64,000 nt of DNA from Pseudomonadota bacterium (GCA_023423975.1 JAFAEO010000063.1:1-64000); one strand, 5' to 3'. Positions 17,108 to 25,967 are shown, counted from the first letter of the stretch. Program-made: numbers and translations. Notes: a model not told the origin generated them from the sequence alone.

Positions 17108-17653
17108 ATGCAGATAAAAAATCAACAGGACTTCTGGTCCGGCCTGATGTTTGTGGCCATCGGTCTGGGCTTTGTCATATTTTCCTACAGCTATGACATG
17201 GGCACGCCAAGCCGCATGGGTCCAGGCTATTTCCCTTTCTGGCTTGCTATCTGTATGGCATTGCTGGGGGCGATTGTTACCGTCAATTCCCTGCGCGGCA
17301 AGCCAGCCGAGGACAGCGCCGTCGGCAAATTCGACTGGGATATTCTATTTCTGATTATTGGCAGTATCAGCCTGTACGGCATTATGCTGGATCACCTGGG
17401 GCTGTACATTGCCACTCCACTGCTGGTCATTTTTTGCAGCCTGGCCAGTCATGAATTCAGCCTGACAATTGCCGTGGGCAATGCCATCTTCCTGACCGTG
17501 TTTGCCTGGCTGGCCTTCGTCAAAGGCCTGGGGCTGATATTCCCGCTTTGGCCTGAACCGATTGCCGAATGGAGCACCCTGGCGCAGATCACGATCCCGC
17601 TGGGTATCGTGATTGCAGTTGTCATGCTGATACGTCGGATCAAAGGAAAATAA
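17108..17653 (+). CDS. tctB: Tripartite tricarboxylate transporter, small membrane subunit TctB
   Basis: 181 residues; AAAAGGT lies just before the ATG. Four hydrophobic segments are visible: GLMFVAIGLGFVIFSYSYDM, FWLAICMALLGAIVTV, a central pair ILFLIIGSISLYGIML / LYIATPLLVIFCSLAS, and a C-terminal IPLGIVIAVVMLIRR. The PSRMGPGYFPFWLAI segment is the TctB family signature. It forms the membrane part of a tripartite solute uptake system with TctA. A TctC-type binding protein gene is absent nearby. Two bases separate it from tctA. Confidence 0.88.
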   Translation: MQIKNQQDFWSGLMFVAIGLGFVIFSYSYDMGTPSRMGPGYFPFWLAICMALLGAIVTVNSLRGKPAEDSAVGKFDWDILFLIIGSISLYGIMLDHLGLYIATPLLVIFCSLASHEFSLTIAVGNAIFLTVFAWLAFVKGLGLIFPLWPEPIAEWSTLAQITIPLGIVIAVVMLIRRIKGK

Positions 17654-17655
17654 TC

Positions 17656-19164
17656 ATGCTGGACTTATTACAACATCTGGCCCTGGGATTTTCGGTCGCT
17701 TTTACGCCTGAAAACCTGGCCTATGCCCTGCTCGGATGTATTCTGGGCACCCTGATCGGCGTTTTGCCCGGTATCGGCCCTGTACCCACGATTGCTATGC
17801 TGCTGCCGTTAACCTATATTCTGCCCCCTACCGCCGGCCTGATCATGCTTGCCGGTATTTATTACGGTGCACAATATGGCGGCTCGACAACCGCTATTCT
17901 GGTCGCCCTGCCTGGCGAGACCTCGGCAGTGGTTACCGTACTGGACGGTCACCAAATGGCCAAGAACGGTCGGGCCGGCGCTGCGCTGGCAATCGCTGCG
18001 ATGGGTTCGTTCTTCGCCGGCTGTTTTGCGACCCTGCTGCTGGCCGCCTTTGCGCCACCACTGGCCGAGGTTGCCTTCAAGTTCGGGCCTGCCGAGTATT
18101 TCTCGCTCATGGTACTGGGTCTTGTCGGCGCCGTGGTACTGGCCTCTGGCTCCCTGCCCAAAGCAATCTGCATGATTCTGCTGGGTCTGCTGCTCGGTAT
18201 GGTTGGAACCGATGTGAACTCAGGCGTAGCCCGTTTTGACTTTGGCATTCCCGAGCTGCAGGACGGCATCGACTTTGCGGTGGTTGCCATGGGTGTGTTC
18301 GGCTTGGCCGAAATCATGAACAACCTGGCGCAGAAAGAAAACCGGGTAGATATTACAGACAAGATTGGCGCGCTGTATCCGAACCGGCAGGAACTGCGTG
18401 AAGCAGCACCGGCGTGTATCCGCGGCACCCTGCTTGGATCTGCACTGGGTATCTTGCCCGGTGGCGGCGCCGTATTGTCGTCTTTTGCTTCTTATACGCT
18501 GGAAAAGAAAATATCCAGGGAGCCACATCGTTTCGGCAAAGGCCATCCTGCCGGTCTGGCGGGACCTGAGTCGGCCAATAACGCCGCTGCGCAGACGTCT
18601 TTCATTCCATTGCTAACGTTGGGTATCCCCGGCAATGCCGTGATGGCATTGATGGTAGGTGCAATGACCATTCACAACATTCAGCCGGGACCGCAGGTCA
18701 TGTCCAGCCACCCGGAACTGTTCTGGGGTCTGATTGCGTCCATGTGGATCGGCAACCTGATGCTTGTTATTTTGAACCTGCCACTCATCGGTTTGTGGGT
18801 CAAGCTACTCAAAGTACCCTACCGCGTCCTGTTCCCGGCTATTGTCCTGTTCTGCACCATCGGAGTGTACTCGCTGAACTATAACGTGTTTGATATTTAC
18901 ATCATGGCGATTTTCGGTATCGTGGGCTATGTGTGGAGCAAACTCAAATGTGAAGGCGCCCCGCTGCTGCTGGGACTGGTGCTGGGTCCGATGATGGAAG
19001 AGAATTTCCGTCGCGCACTGCTATTGTCCCGTGGTGAATTCAGTACGTTCGTCACTCGCCCGCTGTCCATGTCGCTGCTGATCCTGGCCGCGGCATTGGT
19101 GGTGCTCGTTGCATTGCCTTCGATTCGCAAGAAACGCGAAGAAACGTTCGTCGAAGAAGAGTAA
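17656..19164 (+). CDS. tctA: Tripartite tricarboxylate transporter, large membrane subunit TctA
   Basis: 502 residues with the start at 17656, two bases after the tctB stop. Highly hydrophobic with about 12 membrane segments. The conserved glycine-rich motif GTLIGVLPGIGPVPTIAMLL is near residue 30 and its second copy, GSALGILPGGGAVLSSFASY, near residue 270, as in all TctA proteins. GIYYGAQYGGSTTAILVALP and ESANNAAAQTSFIPLLTLGI are also family blocks. It translocates the solute, often citrate or another di-/tricarboxylate, using an ion gradient. The substrate is set by a periplasmic binding protein not encoded here. Confidence 0.95.
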   Translation: MLDLLQHLALGFSVAFTPENLAYALLGCILGTLIGVLPGIGPVPTIAMLLPLTYILPPTAGLIMLAGIYYGAQYGGSTTAILVALPGETSAVVTVLDGHQMAKNGRAGAALAIAAMGSFFAGCFATLLLAAFAPPLAEVAFKFGPAEYFSLMVLGLVGAVVLASGSLPKAICMILLGLLLGMVGTDVNSGVARFDFGIPELQDGIDFAVVAMGVFGLAEIMNNLAQKENRVDITDKIGALYPNRQELREAAPACIRGTLLGSALGILPGGGAVLSSFASYTLEKKISREPHRFGKGHPAGLAGPESANNAAAQTSFIPLLTLGIPGNAVMALMVGAMTIHNIQPGPQVMSSHPELFWGLIASMWIGNLMLVILNLPLIGLWVKLLKVPYRVLFPAIVLFCTIGVYSLNYNVFDIYIMAIFGIVGYVWSKLKCEGAPLLLGLVLGPMMEENFRRALLLSRGEFSTFVTRPLSMSLLILAAALVVLVALPSIRKKREETFVEEE

Positions 19165-19173
19165 ACCGCCGTC

Positions 19174-19255
19174 CCAGGCAGACCGCTGGCTTGCGGTCTG
19201 CCTGGCTGCAGTCAACGACCGCCCTGTACCATTACCGGTACAGGGCGTTTTTTTT
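19174..19255 (+). terminator. Double hairpin terminator after tctA
   Basis: A 13-bp perfect inverted repeat (19174-19186 / 19193-19205) is followed by an 11-bp stem CGCCCTGTACC (19220-19230) / GGTACAGGGCG (19237-19247) and eight T. The second hairpin is a textbook terminator. The first may protect the mRNA end. Confidence 0.88.
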
Positions 19256-19332
19256 GATGATCAAGGGTCGCAGGGTATACTTTGCAGGGCAGCCCCTGCT
19301 CTTGTTCCCCCGCCTTTCACAGGAATTTCCTT

Positions 19333-19911
19333 ATGACCATGCTAAGCGAAGCATTCCAGATGCAGCAGACTTTCAGTGAGGCCTTTTTTCGCAGTACAGC
19401 CATCTACTGGGGTATTTATCTACTATTTCGGTTCGGTGGACGACGCAACATCGGCTCATTGGGTTTTGCCGACATCGTCGTCGTGATGCTGGTATCCGAA
19501 GCCGTCGGCAATGGGCTGTCAGGATCTTCCGACACCGTCACGGATGGCTTGATCGTGGCCGCCGGCATTGTTATGTGGTCATTTCTGGTCGACCGCCTGG
19601 GATACTTCTTTCCAGCGATAAGCCGTGTGCTTTCTCCCGACCGGCTGCTACTGGTCAAAGACGGTATCCTGCAACTGAAAAATATGCGGCGTGAATATGT
19701 CACCCGCGCCGAATTGCTGGAGCAACTGCGCATCAACGGTGTGGATGAGTTGGTGCAGGTCAAGCGTGCCTTTCTGGAAGCCAATGGCGAAATCAGCGTC
19801 ATCAAGACGGACCGGCAAAACAGCACAGGTAACACCGGCACGCATGCCCAAGCCAGCCCTCAACACGTGACGGTTCCCTCAACCCGGACCTGGGACGACA
19901 ACGACCAATAG
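19333..19911 (+). CDS. DUF421 (YetF family) membrane protein
   Basis: 192 residues; AGGAATTTCCTT before the ATG at 19333 marks the start. Residues about 15-95 contain membrane helices with STAIYWGIYLLFRFGGRRNI followed by FADIVVVMLVSEAVGNGL, the DUF421/YetF pattern. The C-terminal part (LLLVKDGILQLKNMRREYVT, LLEQLRINGVDELVQVKRAF, LEANGEISVI) is the cytoplasmic YetF domain. The last 30 residues are a Thr/Ser-rich disordered tail. The function of the family is not settled. Monocistronic between terminators. Confidence 0.85.
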   Translation: MTMLSEAFQMQQTFSEAFFRSTAIYWGIYLLFRFGGRRNIGSLGFADIVVVMLVSEAVGNGLSGSSDTVTDGLIVAAGIVMWSFLVDRLGYFFPAISRVLSPDRLLLVKDGILQLKNMRREYVTRAELLEQLRINGVDELVQVKRAFLEANGEISVIKTDRQNSTGNTGTHAQASPQHVTVPSTRTWDDNDQ

Positions 19912-20184
19912 CGTGCAAAACCACCTACCGTACGCGCAAACCCGTTTTGGCCGGATGTCATGATTTCGAAACACAAATGGCAAAAAAGCAGCTAACATGA
20001 CGCCCATTGCGCTTTTTCGGGGCAAACCTGGGCCGCGCATCTCATTTTTTTGTTGCCCGATCGCAACACCCCTTTCGTTTTCCTGCAGATACGGATCAGC
20101 CTTCGTCCCCGAGCGTTCGGCCCGGGTACCCGTGGCGCTGCTGCCCACGGTTCTGCGGGATCACATGCATTTTGGAATAATGTC

Positions 20185-21423
20185 ATGAATTTGCAGCATT
20201 TGTTGGCCGCTATCGCTCGCGGCAATCTCGTTCGCCAGATCATCATCGGCCTGGTTCTTGGTATTTTATTTGGCGTATTTTTTCCACAAGCCGCCCAGTC
20301 GAGCCAGATTATCGGCACTTTCTTTACCGGCGCCCTCAAGGCCGTCGCACCGGTGCTGGTCTTTGTACTGGTCATGGCTGCGATTGCCCAGCACCGCAGT
20401 GGCACCGAAGTCTATATCAAACCCATTTTATTACTCTATGTGCTCGGTACGTTTTCGGCGGCATTAGTGGCGGTGGTGGCCAGCTTTGCCTTTCCCACAA
20501 CACTCACTCTGGTAACGAGCCAGGTAACTCAAAGTGCGCCGGCAGGGATTGTAGAAGTGTTGCGATCGCTGGTACTTAACGTGATCGATAACCCCGTCAA
20601 TGCCATTTTGACAGCCAATTATATCGGCATCCTGAGCTGGGCCATTTTATTGGGCGTCAGCCTGCGTCACGCCGGCGCCGGCACCAAATCCATTCTGAGC
20701 GACGCAGCGCAAGCTGTGACCAATGTCGTGCGCTGGGTGATCCGCCTGGCACCGCTGGGTATTTTCAGTCTGATCGCAGTAACCGTGGCAACGACCGGTC
20801 TTGGCGAACTCAAGGCCTATGGCAGACTGTTGTTGGTTCTGGTGGGGTGCATGCTGTTTGTCGCACTGGTCGTCAATCCGCTTATCGTTTATTTCAAAAT
20901 TCACCGCAATCCCTACCCTCTGGTATTCCGGTGTCTGGCCGAAAGTGGTGTCACCGCTTTTTTTACGCGCAGCTCTGCCGCCAACATTCCGGTTAATCTG
21001 CTTCTTTGCAAAAAACTGGGCTTGCATGAAGATACCTATTCGGTATCTATCCCTCTGGGCGCAACCATCAACATGGCAGGCGCGGCGGTCACCATCACTG
21101 TCCTGACCCTGGCTGCCGTCCATACATTAAACATTCCGATTGATATTCCAACCGCATTATTGCTGAGCCTGCTGGCAACAGTCGGCGCCTGCGGTGCCTC
21201 GGGCGTACCTGGCGGCTCGCTGCTATTGATTCCGATGGCCTGCAGTCTGTTTGGCATCAACAATGACCTGGCCGCACAAGTGGTCACGGTCGGTTTCATC
21301 ATCAGTGTGGTGCAGGACTCCAGTGAAACGGCGCTCAATTCATCCACCGATGTGCTGTTTACAGCCGCCGCGGACAAAGCCATGCAAAACCCGGGAGCAG
21401 CAGAACGCGAAATCGCGCTCTGA
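20185..21423 (+). CDS. sstT: Serine/threonine:sodium symporter SstT
   Basis: 412 residues of the dicarboxylate/amino acid:cation symporter family. The start at 20185 (MNLQHLLAAIARGNLVRQII) aligns with the E. coli SstT N-terminus; the upstream open stretch is Arg/Pro-rich and unlikely to be translated. The signature segments GTFFTGALKAVAPVLVFVLV, ESGVTAFFTRSSAANIPVNL, DTYSVSIPLGATINMAGAAV and VVQDSSETALNSSTDVLFTA match my memory of SstT almost residue for residue. Imports serine and threonine with sodium. Followed by a terminator. Confidence 0.95.
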   Translation: MNLQHLLAAIARGNLVRQIIIGLVLGILFGVFFPQAAQSSQIIGTFFTGALKAVAPVLVFVLVMAAIAQHRSGTEVYIKPILLLYVLGTFSAALVAVVASFAFPTTLTLVTSQVTQSAPAGIVEVLRSLVLNVIDNPVNAILTANYIGILSWAILLGVSLRHAGAGTKSILSDAAQAVTNVVRWVIRLAPLGIFSLIAVTVATTGLGELKAYGRLLLVLVGCMLFVALVVNPLIVYFKIHRNPYPLVFRCLAESGVTAFFTRSSAANIPVNLLLCKKLGLHEDTYSVSIPLGATINMAGAAVTITVLTLAAVHTLNIPIDIPTALLLSLLATVGACGASGVPGGSLLLIPMACSLFGINNDLAAQVVTVGFIISVVQDSSETALNSSTDVLFTAAADKAMQNPGAAEREIAL

Positions 21424-21460
21424 AACGGCATGCTGTGTGAGCAGCGCTGACAAATAGCAA

Positions 21461-21496
21461 ACCGGCTCATAGGCAGACCCATGAGCCGGTTTTTTT
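21461..21496 (+). terminator. Terminator after sstT
   Basis: Ten-bp stem ACCGGCTCAT (21461-21470) / ATGAGCCGGT (21481-21490) and T run. The following 200 bases to the barstar stop hold no gene I can support. Confidence 0.88.
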
Positions 21497-21697
21497 CTGT
21501 CGTACGATTGATGGAAAGGAGCGTCGGGTAAGACGCCCTTTGCGCAATGTGAAATCAGCCGTGCTGATCAGCCAGTCAGGCAGAACTTGCTGCGCCTTTG
21601 TGCTTGCCCAGACCGGCCTGCCCCGCATCACATACGCGCCGACTGAACATTAATACCGGGCCAGTCCTGCGCAAATCACCCTTGTGCTGTTGCGGGC

Positions 21698-22027
21698 TCA
21701 GTCCAGCTCAAGCTGGACGTCGTCGCGTTCACTGGCTACCGCCCTGAAAATATCCAGCAATCCTTCATAATACAATTCGCCCAGCTCGATCGCGCTTCTG
21801 GCATGGTCGTGCCAGACAATCCGATAAGGGCCCTTTACATCCGCGCTCAGGCTATCGTATAGTGCATCAAGATTGCGACCGAAATACTGGGGCAAATGCA
21901 GCGCGATTTGCAACTGGTCGTAAACATCATCAATCGAATGAATGTGCGTCAGCTCGCAGGTCTTGAGTTGCGCGGGGGCGCGGCGTACAGCCTTCATTCT
22001 CCTGCGTTTCGAGGTTCTCATCGACAT
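21698..22027 (-). CDS. Barstar family ribonuclease inhibitor
   Basis: 109 residues. After a basic N-terminus (RTSKRRRMKAVRRAP) comes the barstar fold: HIHSIDDVYDQLQIALHLPQ, YFGRNLDALYDSL and YRIVWHDHARSAIELGE, ending in an acidic RDDVQLELD. YFGRNLDALYD corresponds to the YYGENLDALWD segment of barstar that plugs the RNase active site. The gene follows the barnase-type RNase gene with a 10-base overlap, so inhibitor and enzyme are made together. It would protect the cytoplasm from any RNase that is not exported. Start alternatives two codons apart (22027, 22021) cannot be separated. Confidence 0.88.
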   Translation of the reverse strand: MSMRTSKRRRMKAVRRAPAQLKTCELTHIHSIDDVYDQLQIALHLPQYFGRNLDALYDSLSADVKGPYRIVWHDHARSAIELGELYYEGLLDIFRAVASERDDVQLELD

Positions 22028-22521
22028 GCTGGCACCTTGTGAAATGTCTCATAATGATCCACGGTCACGTACTGCTGGCCGCCCTGGTCAAAGACCAACC
22101 GCTTGGCGTTGCGTTTTTTCCCGCGGTAGTCCAGATCGGCCTCTTTCCACTGTCCTCTGGGCAGTTGACGCTCATAGTTGCCAAAATGGTCCCCGCCGAT
22201 AGACTTACCCCGCAATGCGGGTATATCGGAAAAATATTGCCCCGGCGACCACCCTGCCTGCCGGGCCTGTTTTTTGGTCACAAAATAGGTGGGTAGCTGC
22301 TTGCGCGATGTCAGGGAGCGCACAATGTCGGTCAGTTGCGCCGTATCAATCCGTCCACCTAGCGCGGTCTTGTTAAGCGTGTCCAGCACAACTTCACAGC
22401 GATCAGCGCCGCCAGCCAAAGCGTCGCTGCGCTGGGCAGGAGCCGATGAGGGTGCAACCCAGCCCATGGCATACGCCGGCGCGCAGATTGCTAATATCAA
22501 TGTCGACAGGAACCGTTGCAT
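22018..22521 (-). CDS. Secreted barnase-type ribonuclease
   Basis: 167 residues from ATG 22521, which gives a clean signal peptide MQRFLSTLILAICAPAYAMG; a longer frame from 22602 would hide it. The C-terminal domain (about 75-165) is the barnase/N1 family: LPTYFVTKKQARQAGW, IGGDHFGNYERQLP, then WKEADLDY with general base Glu127, RNAKRLVF with Arg138 and Arg141, and the general acid His156 in VDHYETFHKV. All catalytic residues are present, so it should be an active guanyl-preferring RNase. Residues 22-70 form a linker with one cysteine (Cys42); another cysteine is at the C-terminus. Operon with its barstar downstream. Confidence 0.9.
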   Translation of the reverse strand: MQRFLSTLILAICAPAYAMGWVAPSSAPAQRSDALAGGADRCEVVLDTLNKTALGGRIDTAQLTDIVRSLTSRKQLPTYFVTKKQARQAGWSPGQYFSDIPALRGKSIGGDHFGNYERQLPRGQWKEADLDYRGKKRNAKRLVFDQGGQQYVTVDHYETFHKVPACR

Positions 22522-22711
22522 ATCGCCACTCGCAAACGTGTTTTCGGTGCTCAGAGTGTAGCCGATTGTGTTGACAGAATGACGAAATTCTGACAGATCC
22601 AAAGATACATTTTAATGAAACTACTATTCCTTAACCGCGAACCTGCATTTTGGTTTAATGTTGCGACTGTTGTTTCTGTCCGGCACATCCCGCAGCTGTA
22701 ACATATATTTC

Positions 22712-24058
22712 ATGACCAATCCCTCTTCCCAAGATACTGCCAAAAACGGCGCTGCATCTGACGATGCAACCCATATCATGCTGCAACGGCGTTTTGCTCC
22801 CTATTTCTGGACACAGATATCGGGTGCAGCCAACGACAATCTGTTCAAGTTTGCGGTCACCATTATGCTTACGTATCATGTTTCGGTCAGCTGGTTGCCG
22901 CCCGAAATGGCCGGCGTCGTGATCAATGGCATGTTCATTATCCCGTTTTTACTGCTGTCCGCGGTGAGCGGGCAAATGTCAGACAAGTTCGAAAAAGCGC
23001 GATTCATGCGCTGGATTAAAACCGCTGAGATCGGAATCATGGCATTGGCCGCTTTCGCACTCATTTACCAGCAGGTGTACATTCTGCTGCTATGCGTGCT
23101 GCTGATGGGCATCCATTCCACCGTTTTCGGGCCGGTCAAGTTTGCCTATCTGCCCCAGGTCTTTCACGGCACCACGCTGGTCAGCAGCAACGGCTGGGTT
23201 GAAATGGGCACGTTTGTTGCGATCCTGCTGGGCAATATGGCTGGCGGGTTCATGGCGGGCATAGAAGGCTTCGGCTACCATTATGTAGCCGCCTGTTGCG
23301 TATTGATTGCGGTCGCAGGCCGACTCTGTTCTGGACTTGTTCCTCCCACCCCTGTCTCTTCTGCCGATCTGAAACTGGACTGGAATCCGATCGGCGGCAC
23401 AATAGAAAACATCAAGTACGCTTTTCATGACCTGCATGTGTTCAAAAGCATTCTGCTGATCAGCTGGATGTGGTTTTTTGGGGCAGTGTACCTGAATATC
23501 TTCCCGGTTTTTGCCAAAGAAATCCTGCGTGGCGACGAACAGGTTGCTACTTTGCTTCTGGGCGTATTTTCCATTGGCGTCGGATTTGGCTCTGTCCTTT
23601 GCGGCTGGATCGGCAAGAAAGGACTGAACGTGCTCAAGCTCGTTCCCGTGGGAGCCGCCGGCATGACCGTCTTTTCCATTGCGCTGTATTTTCTGACACA
23701 CGATTTGAATGCCACGCACCTGCTGGCACTGCATGAATTTATCAGGCTACCTGCCAACTGGCTGTTGATCGCCTGGCTGTTCCTGCTGAGCATGTCGGCC
23801 GGATTGTACAGCGTGCCGCTTTATGTGCTGATCCAGCAAAAGACGCCCAAAACCCATTCCTCGCGCGTAATTGCCGCCAACAATATCATGAATGCGATTT
23901 TCCTGGTGGCCAGTTCGGTGATTACCGGCCTGCTGATTGCCTTCAGTACTGTCCCGCTGATTGTGCTTTTTCTTGGCATCGCCAATGCCATTTTCGTATT
24001 TGTTGTCATGCGCTCCGACCACTCGTACATTACTGAAATGCGCGAACCCATGGAGTAA
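22712..24058 (+). CDS. MFS transporter, LplT/Aas-like (lysophospholipid transporter-type)
   Basis: 448 residues from 22712; an in-frame ATG at 22658 would add 18 residues, and neither start has a clear ribosome binding site. Twelve membrane helices. The N-terminal block RFAPYFWTQISGAANDNLFK followed by FAVTIML, with SAVSGQMSDKFEKARFMRWI and HSTVFGPVKFAYLPQ, matches the carrier domain of LplT and of fused Aas-type proteins that flip lysophospholipids across the inner membrane. Here the acyltransferase and ligase domains are absent. The next gene downstream, 29 bases away, encodes CDP-diacylglycerol pyrophosphatase, another phospholipid enzyme, which supports the lipid assignment. Exact substrate not known. 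Confidence 0.82.
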   Translation: MTNPSSQDTAKNGAASDDATHIMLQRRFAPYFWTQISGAANDNLFKFAVTIMLTYHVSVSWLPPEMAGVVINGMFIIPFLLLSAVSGQMSDKFEKARFMRWIKTAEIGIMALAAFALIYQQVYILLLCVLLMGIHSTVFGPVKFAYLPQVFHGTTLVSSNGWVEMGTFVAILLGNMAGGFMAGIEGFGYHYVAACCVLIAVAGRLCSGLVPPTPVSSADLKLDWNPIGGTIENIKYAFHDLHVFKSILLISWMWFFGAVYLNIFPVFAKEILRGDEQVATLLLGVFSIGVGFGSVLCGWIGKKGLNVLKLVPVGAAGMTVFSIALYFLTHDLNATHLLALHEFIRLPANWLLIAWLFLLSMSAGLYSVPLYVLIQQKTPKTHSSRVIAANNIMNAIFLVASSVITGLLIAFSTVPLIVLFLGIANAIFVFVVMRSDHSYITEMREPME

Positions 24059-24087
24059 TTGGCAAGCGCACTGAACAAGGAATCAAT

Positions 24088-24879
24088 ATGTCTGCCCGGT
24101 CCCGTTGCAGGCTTACCGCCGCCCTACTCATCGCCGTCGGTCTGCTGACGGCATGCAATACATCTGCCATTCCCGAACCGAAGGCGGCAGTGCCCACCAA
24201 AAAGGTGGCACGCGGCGACATACTTTGGCATTTTGTGGATGACCAATGCATCCCCAATCACCTGGCCGGCAAAAGTCCGCCTCTGCCGTGTATCCAGGTG
24301 GATATGGACAAGGGCTACGTTATCTTCAAGGATAAAAACGGACCCCTGCAGTATTTGCACATGCCTACCCGCCACGTGACGGGTCTGGAGGACCCCACGC
24401 TGCTGAGCGCAAGCCGCACCCCGTATTTTGCGCAAGCCTGGCACGCCCGCCGTTATATGGACCGATTGCTGGGCAGAGCCATCGCAGCGCAGGACTATTC
24501 CTTTACGGTTAACTCCAAGTCGGGCCGCAGCCAGAATCATCTGCATACCCATATCTCGTGTATCCGTCCCGCCCTGCGCGAGCGCCTGCTTGGCATGCAA
24601 TCGCAGTTCGACTCCCGGTGGCGGCCGGTGCCTGGTGGCATCAATGGCCATGCATATCAGGCTCGGACTCTGTCGCTCAACGAACTTGAGACGCGCGGCG
24701 CCATTGCGTTGACCATAGCCTCGCTGGCGCACGCGCGGCAGGACATGGCCAATGTCAGTCTGGCGCTCTACCCTCTGTCTGAACAGCAGTTTCTGCTGTT
24801 TGCAAGCCTCCGCCCCGGCGCGTCTTCTGAAGGAGACTTCCAGGACCACCGTTGCCCGCAATTGCTGGCAAGCCGCTAG
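24088..24879 (+). CDS. cdh: CDP-diacylglycerol pyrophosphatase (lipoprotein)
   Basis: 263 residues. Lipoprotein signal MSARSRCRLTAALLIAVGLL with lipobox LTAC (Cys23). The Cdh family blocks are in order: ILWHFVDDQCIPN, PPLPCIQVDMDKGYVIFKDK, GPLQYLHMPTRHVTGLEDP, AWHARRYMDRLLG, and the HIT-like catalytic HLHTHISC preceded by NSKSGRSQN. Known Cdh enzymes hydrolyse CDP-diacylglycerol to CMP and phosphatidate in the membrane. Here the lipobox suggests periplasmic anchoring. Probably co-transcribed with the LplT-like carrier. Confidence 0.88.
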   Translation: MSARSRCRLTAALLIAVGLLTACNTSAIPEPKAAVPTKKVARGDILWHFVDDQCIPNHLAGKSPPLPCIQVDMDKGYVIFKDKNGPLQYLHMPTRHVTGLEDPTLLSASRTPYFAQAWHARRYMDRLLGRAIAAQDYSFTVNSKSGRSQNHLHTHISCIRPALRERLLGMQSQFDSRWRPVPGGINGHAYQARTLSLNELETRGAIALTIASLAHARQDMANVSLALYPLSEQQFLLFASLRPGASSEGDFQDHRCPQLLASR

Positions 24880-25322
24880 ATGACTGGGCGCCATTGCGTC
24901 CCTACCGTTCCTGCCGTCTCGCCTGAGATGTCTTACATCCTCGTTCAGGTCGCGCATCATCTCACCCTCTTCGAGGTCTTGCATTACGGTTCTGTTGCCC
25001 GCCCTGACCAACCCATGGCGGCAATGCTCGGCTTGCGACCACAGCAGTTACCGGCAATACCCTGAAACAATCCGCGTAAAATGCAATTGAACTGCGCAGC
25101 AGGATTGTCGGCGGGACGCCTTCATCCTCCGCCTTTGCTGTGAAACAGATAAATTGTGACAACATCAACATCCCGCCTGGCGCAGCAGGATGACCGTATG
25201 ATTTGGTAAATATGTTTATCGGTTACTGAATTTTCTGACCGCCGCAAATAAGTTATAGTATATTGATTCGTCATAGTCAGGAACGGTGGTTCGTACCTCC
25301 GTTCACAAGCGTAAGGATATAC
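24880..25322 (+). other. Intergenic stretch with no supported gene
   Basis: 443 bases. Two short frames exist but have neither ribosome binding sites nor family resemblance. The last 120 bases are AT-rich and contain TATAGT near 25254, a likely -10 for the next gene with only a weak -35. Confidence 0.5.
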
Positions 25323-25859
25323 ATGAAATCGTTCATAAAGTTGCTCATTTTGCTGCTGATTGCAGCAGCCATTGCCTTTGGTGCGTGGAAAATTATTGAG
25401 ACAACACTGTTCAATGACGACGATGTCGAACTACCGCAGCAATCAGAACTGCGCCAGCCTCCTCCAGCACCGGCGCCGCCGCCGAAGCAGGAAGATCCCT
25501 ACCAGAATGCGCAAGGTGAAGACGCCAGCACGGATACTGCACCCGTCACGCTTACTTGCACCGATGCCAGCAAGATCATTGCGCAGCTTTATGATATGCG
25601 CGTAAACGGCAAGACGCAGGATGAAGCCAACGAAGCGGTCAGCAACAACACGGCCATCCCGGATGAACGGGTCTCTTCATTTATCGAGTTTGTTGAGCTG
25701 CTGTGGTCTACACCCAAAGAGAAAATCGCAGAAAAAAATCGCTTCATCAAGGATTTCACGGCAAACTGCGAAAAACTGGCTCGGACAGAATCATCGGCGC
25801 CTGCAGCACCTGCTGCGCCAGGGACACCCGCCAAGCCTGCGGCACCCGTCACACAATAA
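25323..25859 (+). CDS. Membrane-anchored periplasmic protein of unknown function
   Basis: 178 residues; AAGGA lies 6 bases before the ATG at 25323. One N-terminal helix (FIKLLILLLIAAAIAFGAWK) is followed by a Pro/Gln-rich linker (PPPAPAPPPKQE) and a small domain with two cysteines (TLTCTDASKIIAQLYDMRVN ... FTANCEKLA), then an Ala/Pro-rich C-terminal tail. The layout suggests a signal-anchored protein with a disulphide-bonded periplasmic domain. No family recognised. Monocistronic. Confidence 0.7.
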   Translation: MKSFIKLLILLLIAAAIAFGAWKIIETTLFNDDDVELPQQSELRQPPPAPAPPPKQEDPYQNAQGEDASTDTAPVTLTCTDASKIIAQLYDMRVNGKTQDEANEAVSNNTAIPDERVSSFIEFVELLWSTPKEKIAEKNRFIKDFTANCEKLARTESSAPAAPAAPGTPAKPAAPVTQ

Positions 25860-25923
25860 CTGGTTCGCACACCGCCGGCCAGCGCTGAACATCCCGGGGC
25901 TTATTACTTATTATTAAGAGCCG

Positions 25924-25967
25924 GTACCGCCAAGGCGACACACGATCACGTGCTCGCCTTGCGGTAC
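25924..25967. repeat. Long inverted repeat between convergent genes
   Basis: GTACCGC(C)AAGGCGA (25924-25938) pairs with TCGCCTTGCGGTAC (25954-25967): 14 bp with one bulged C. There is no T run on either side. Its position between two convergent stops suggests an mRNA end structure for both genes. Confidence 0.5.

Noticed and set aside
24880..25065. Short plus-strand ORF after cdh
   Set aside because: Starts directly after the cdh stop with no ribosome binding site, and no family-like sequence.
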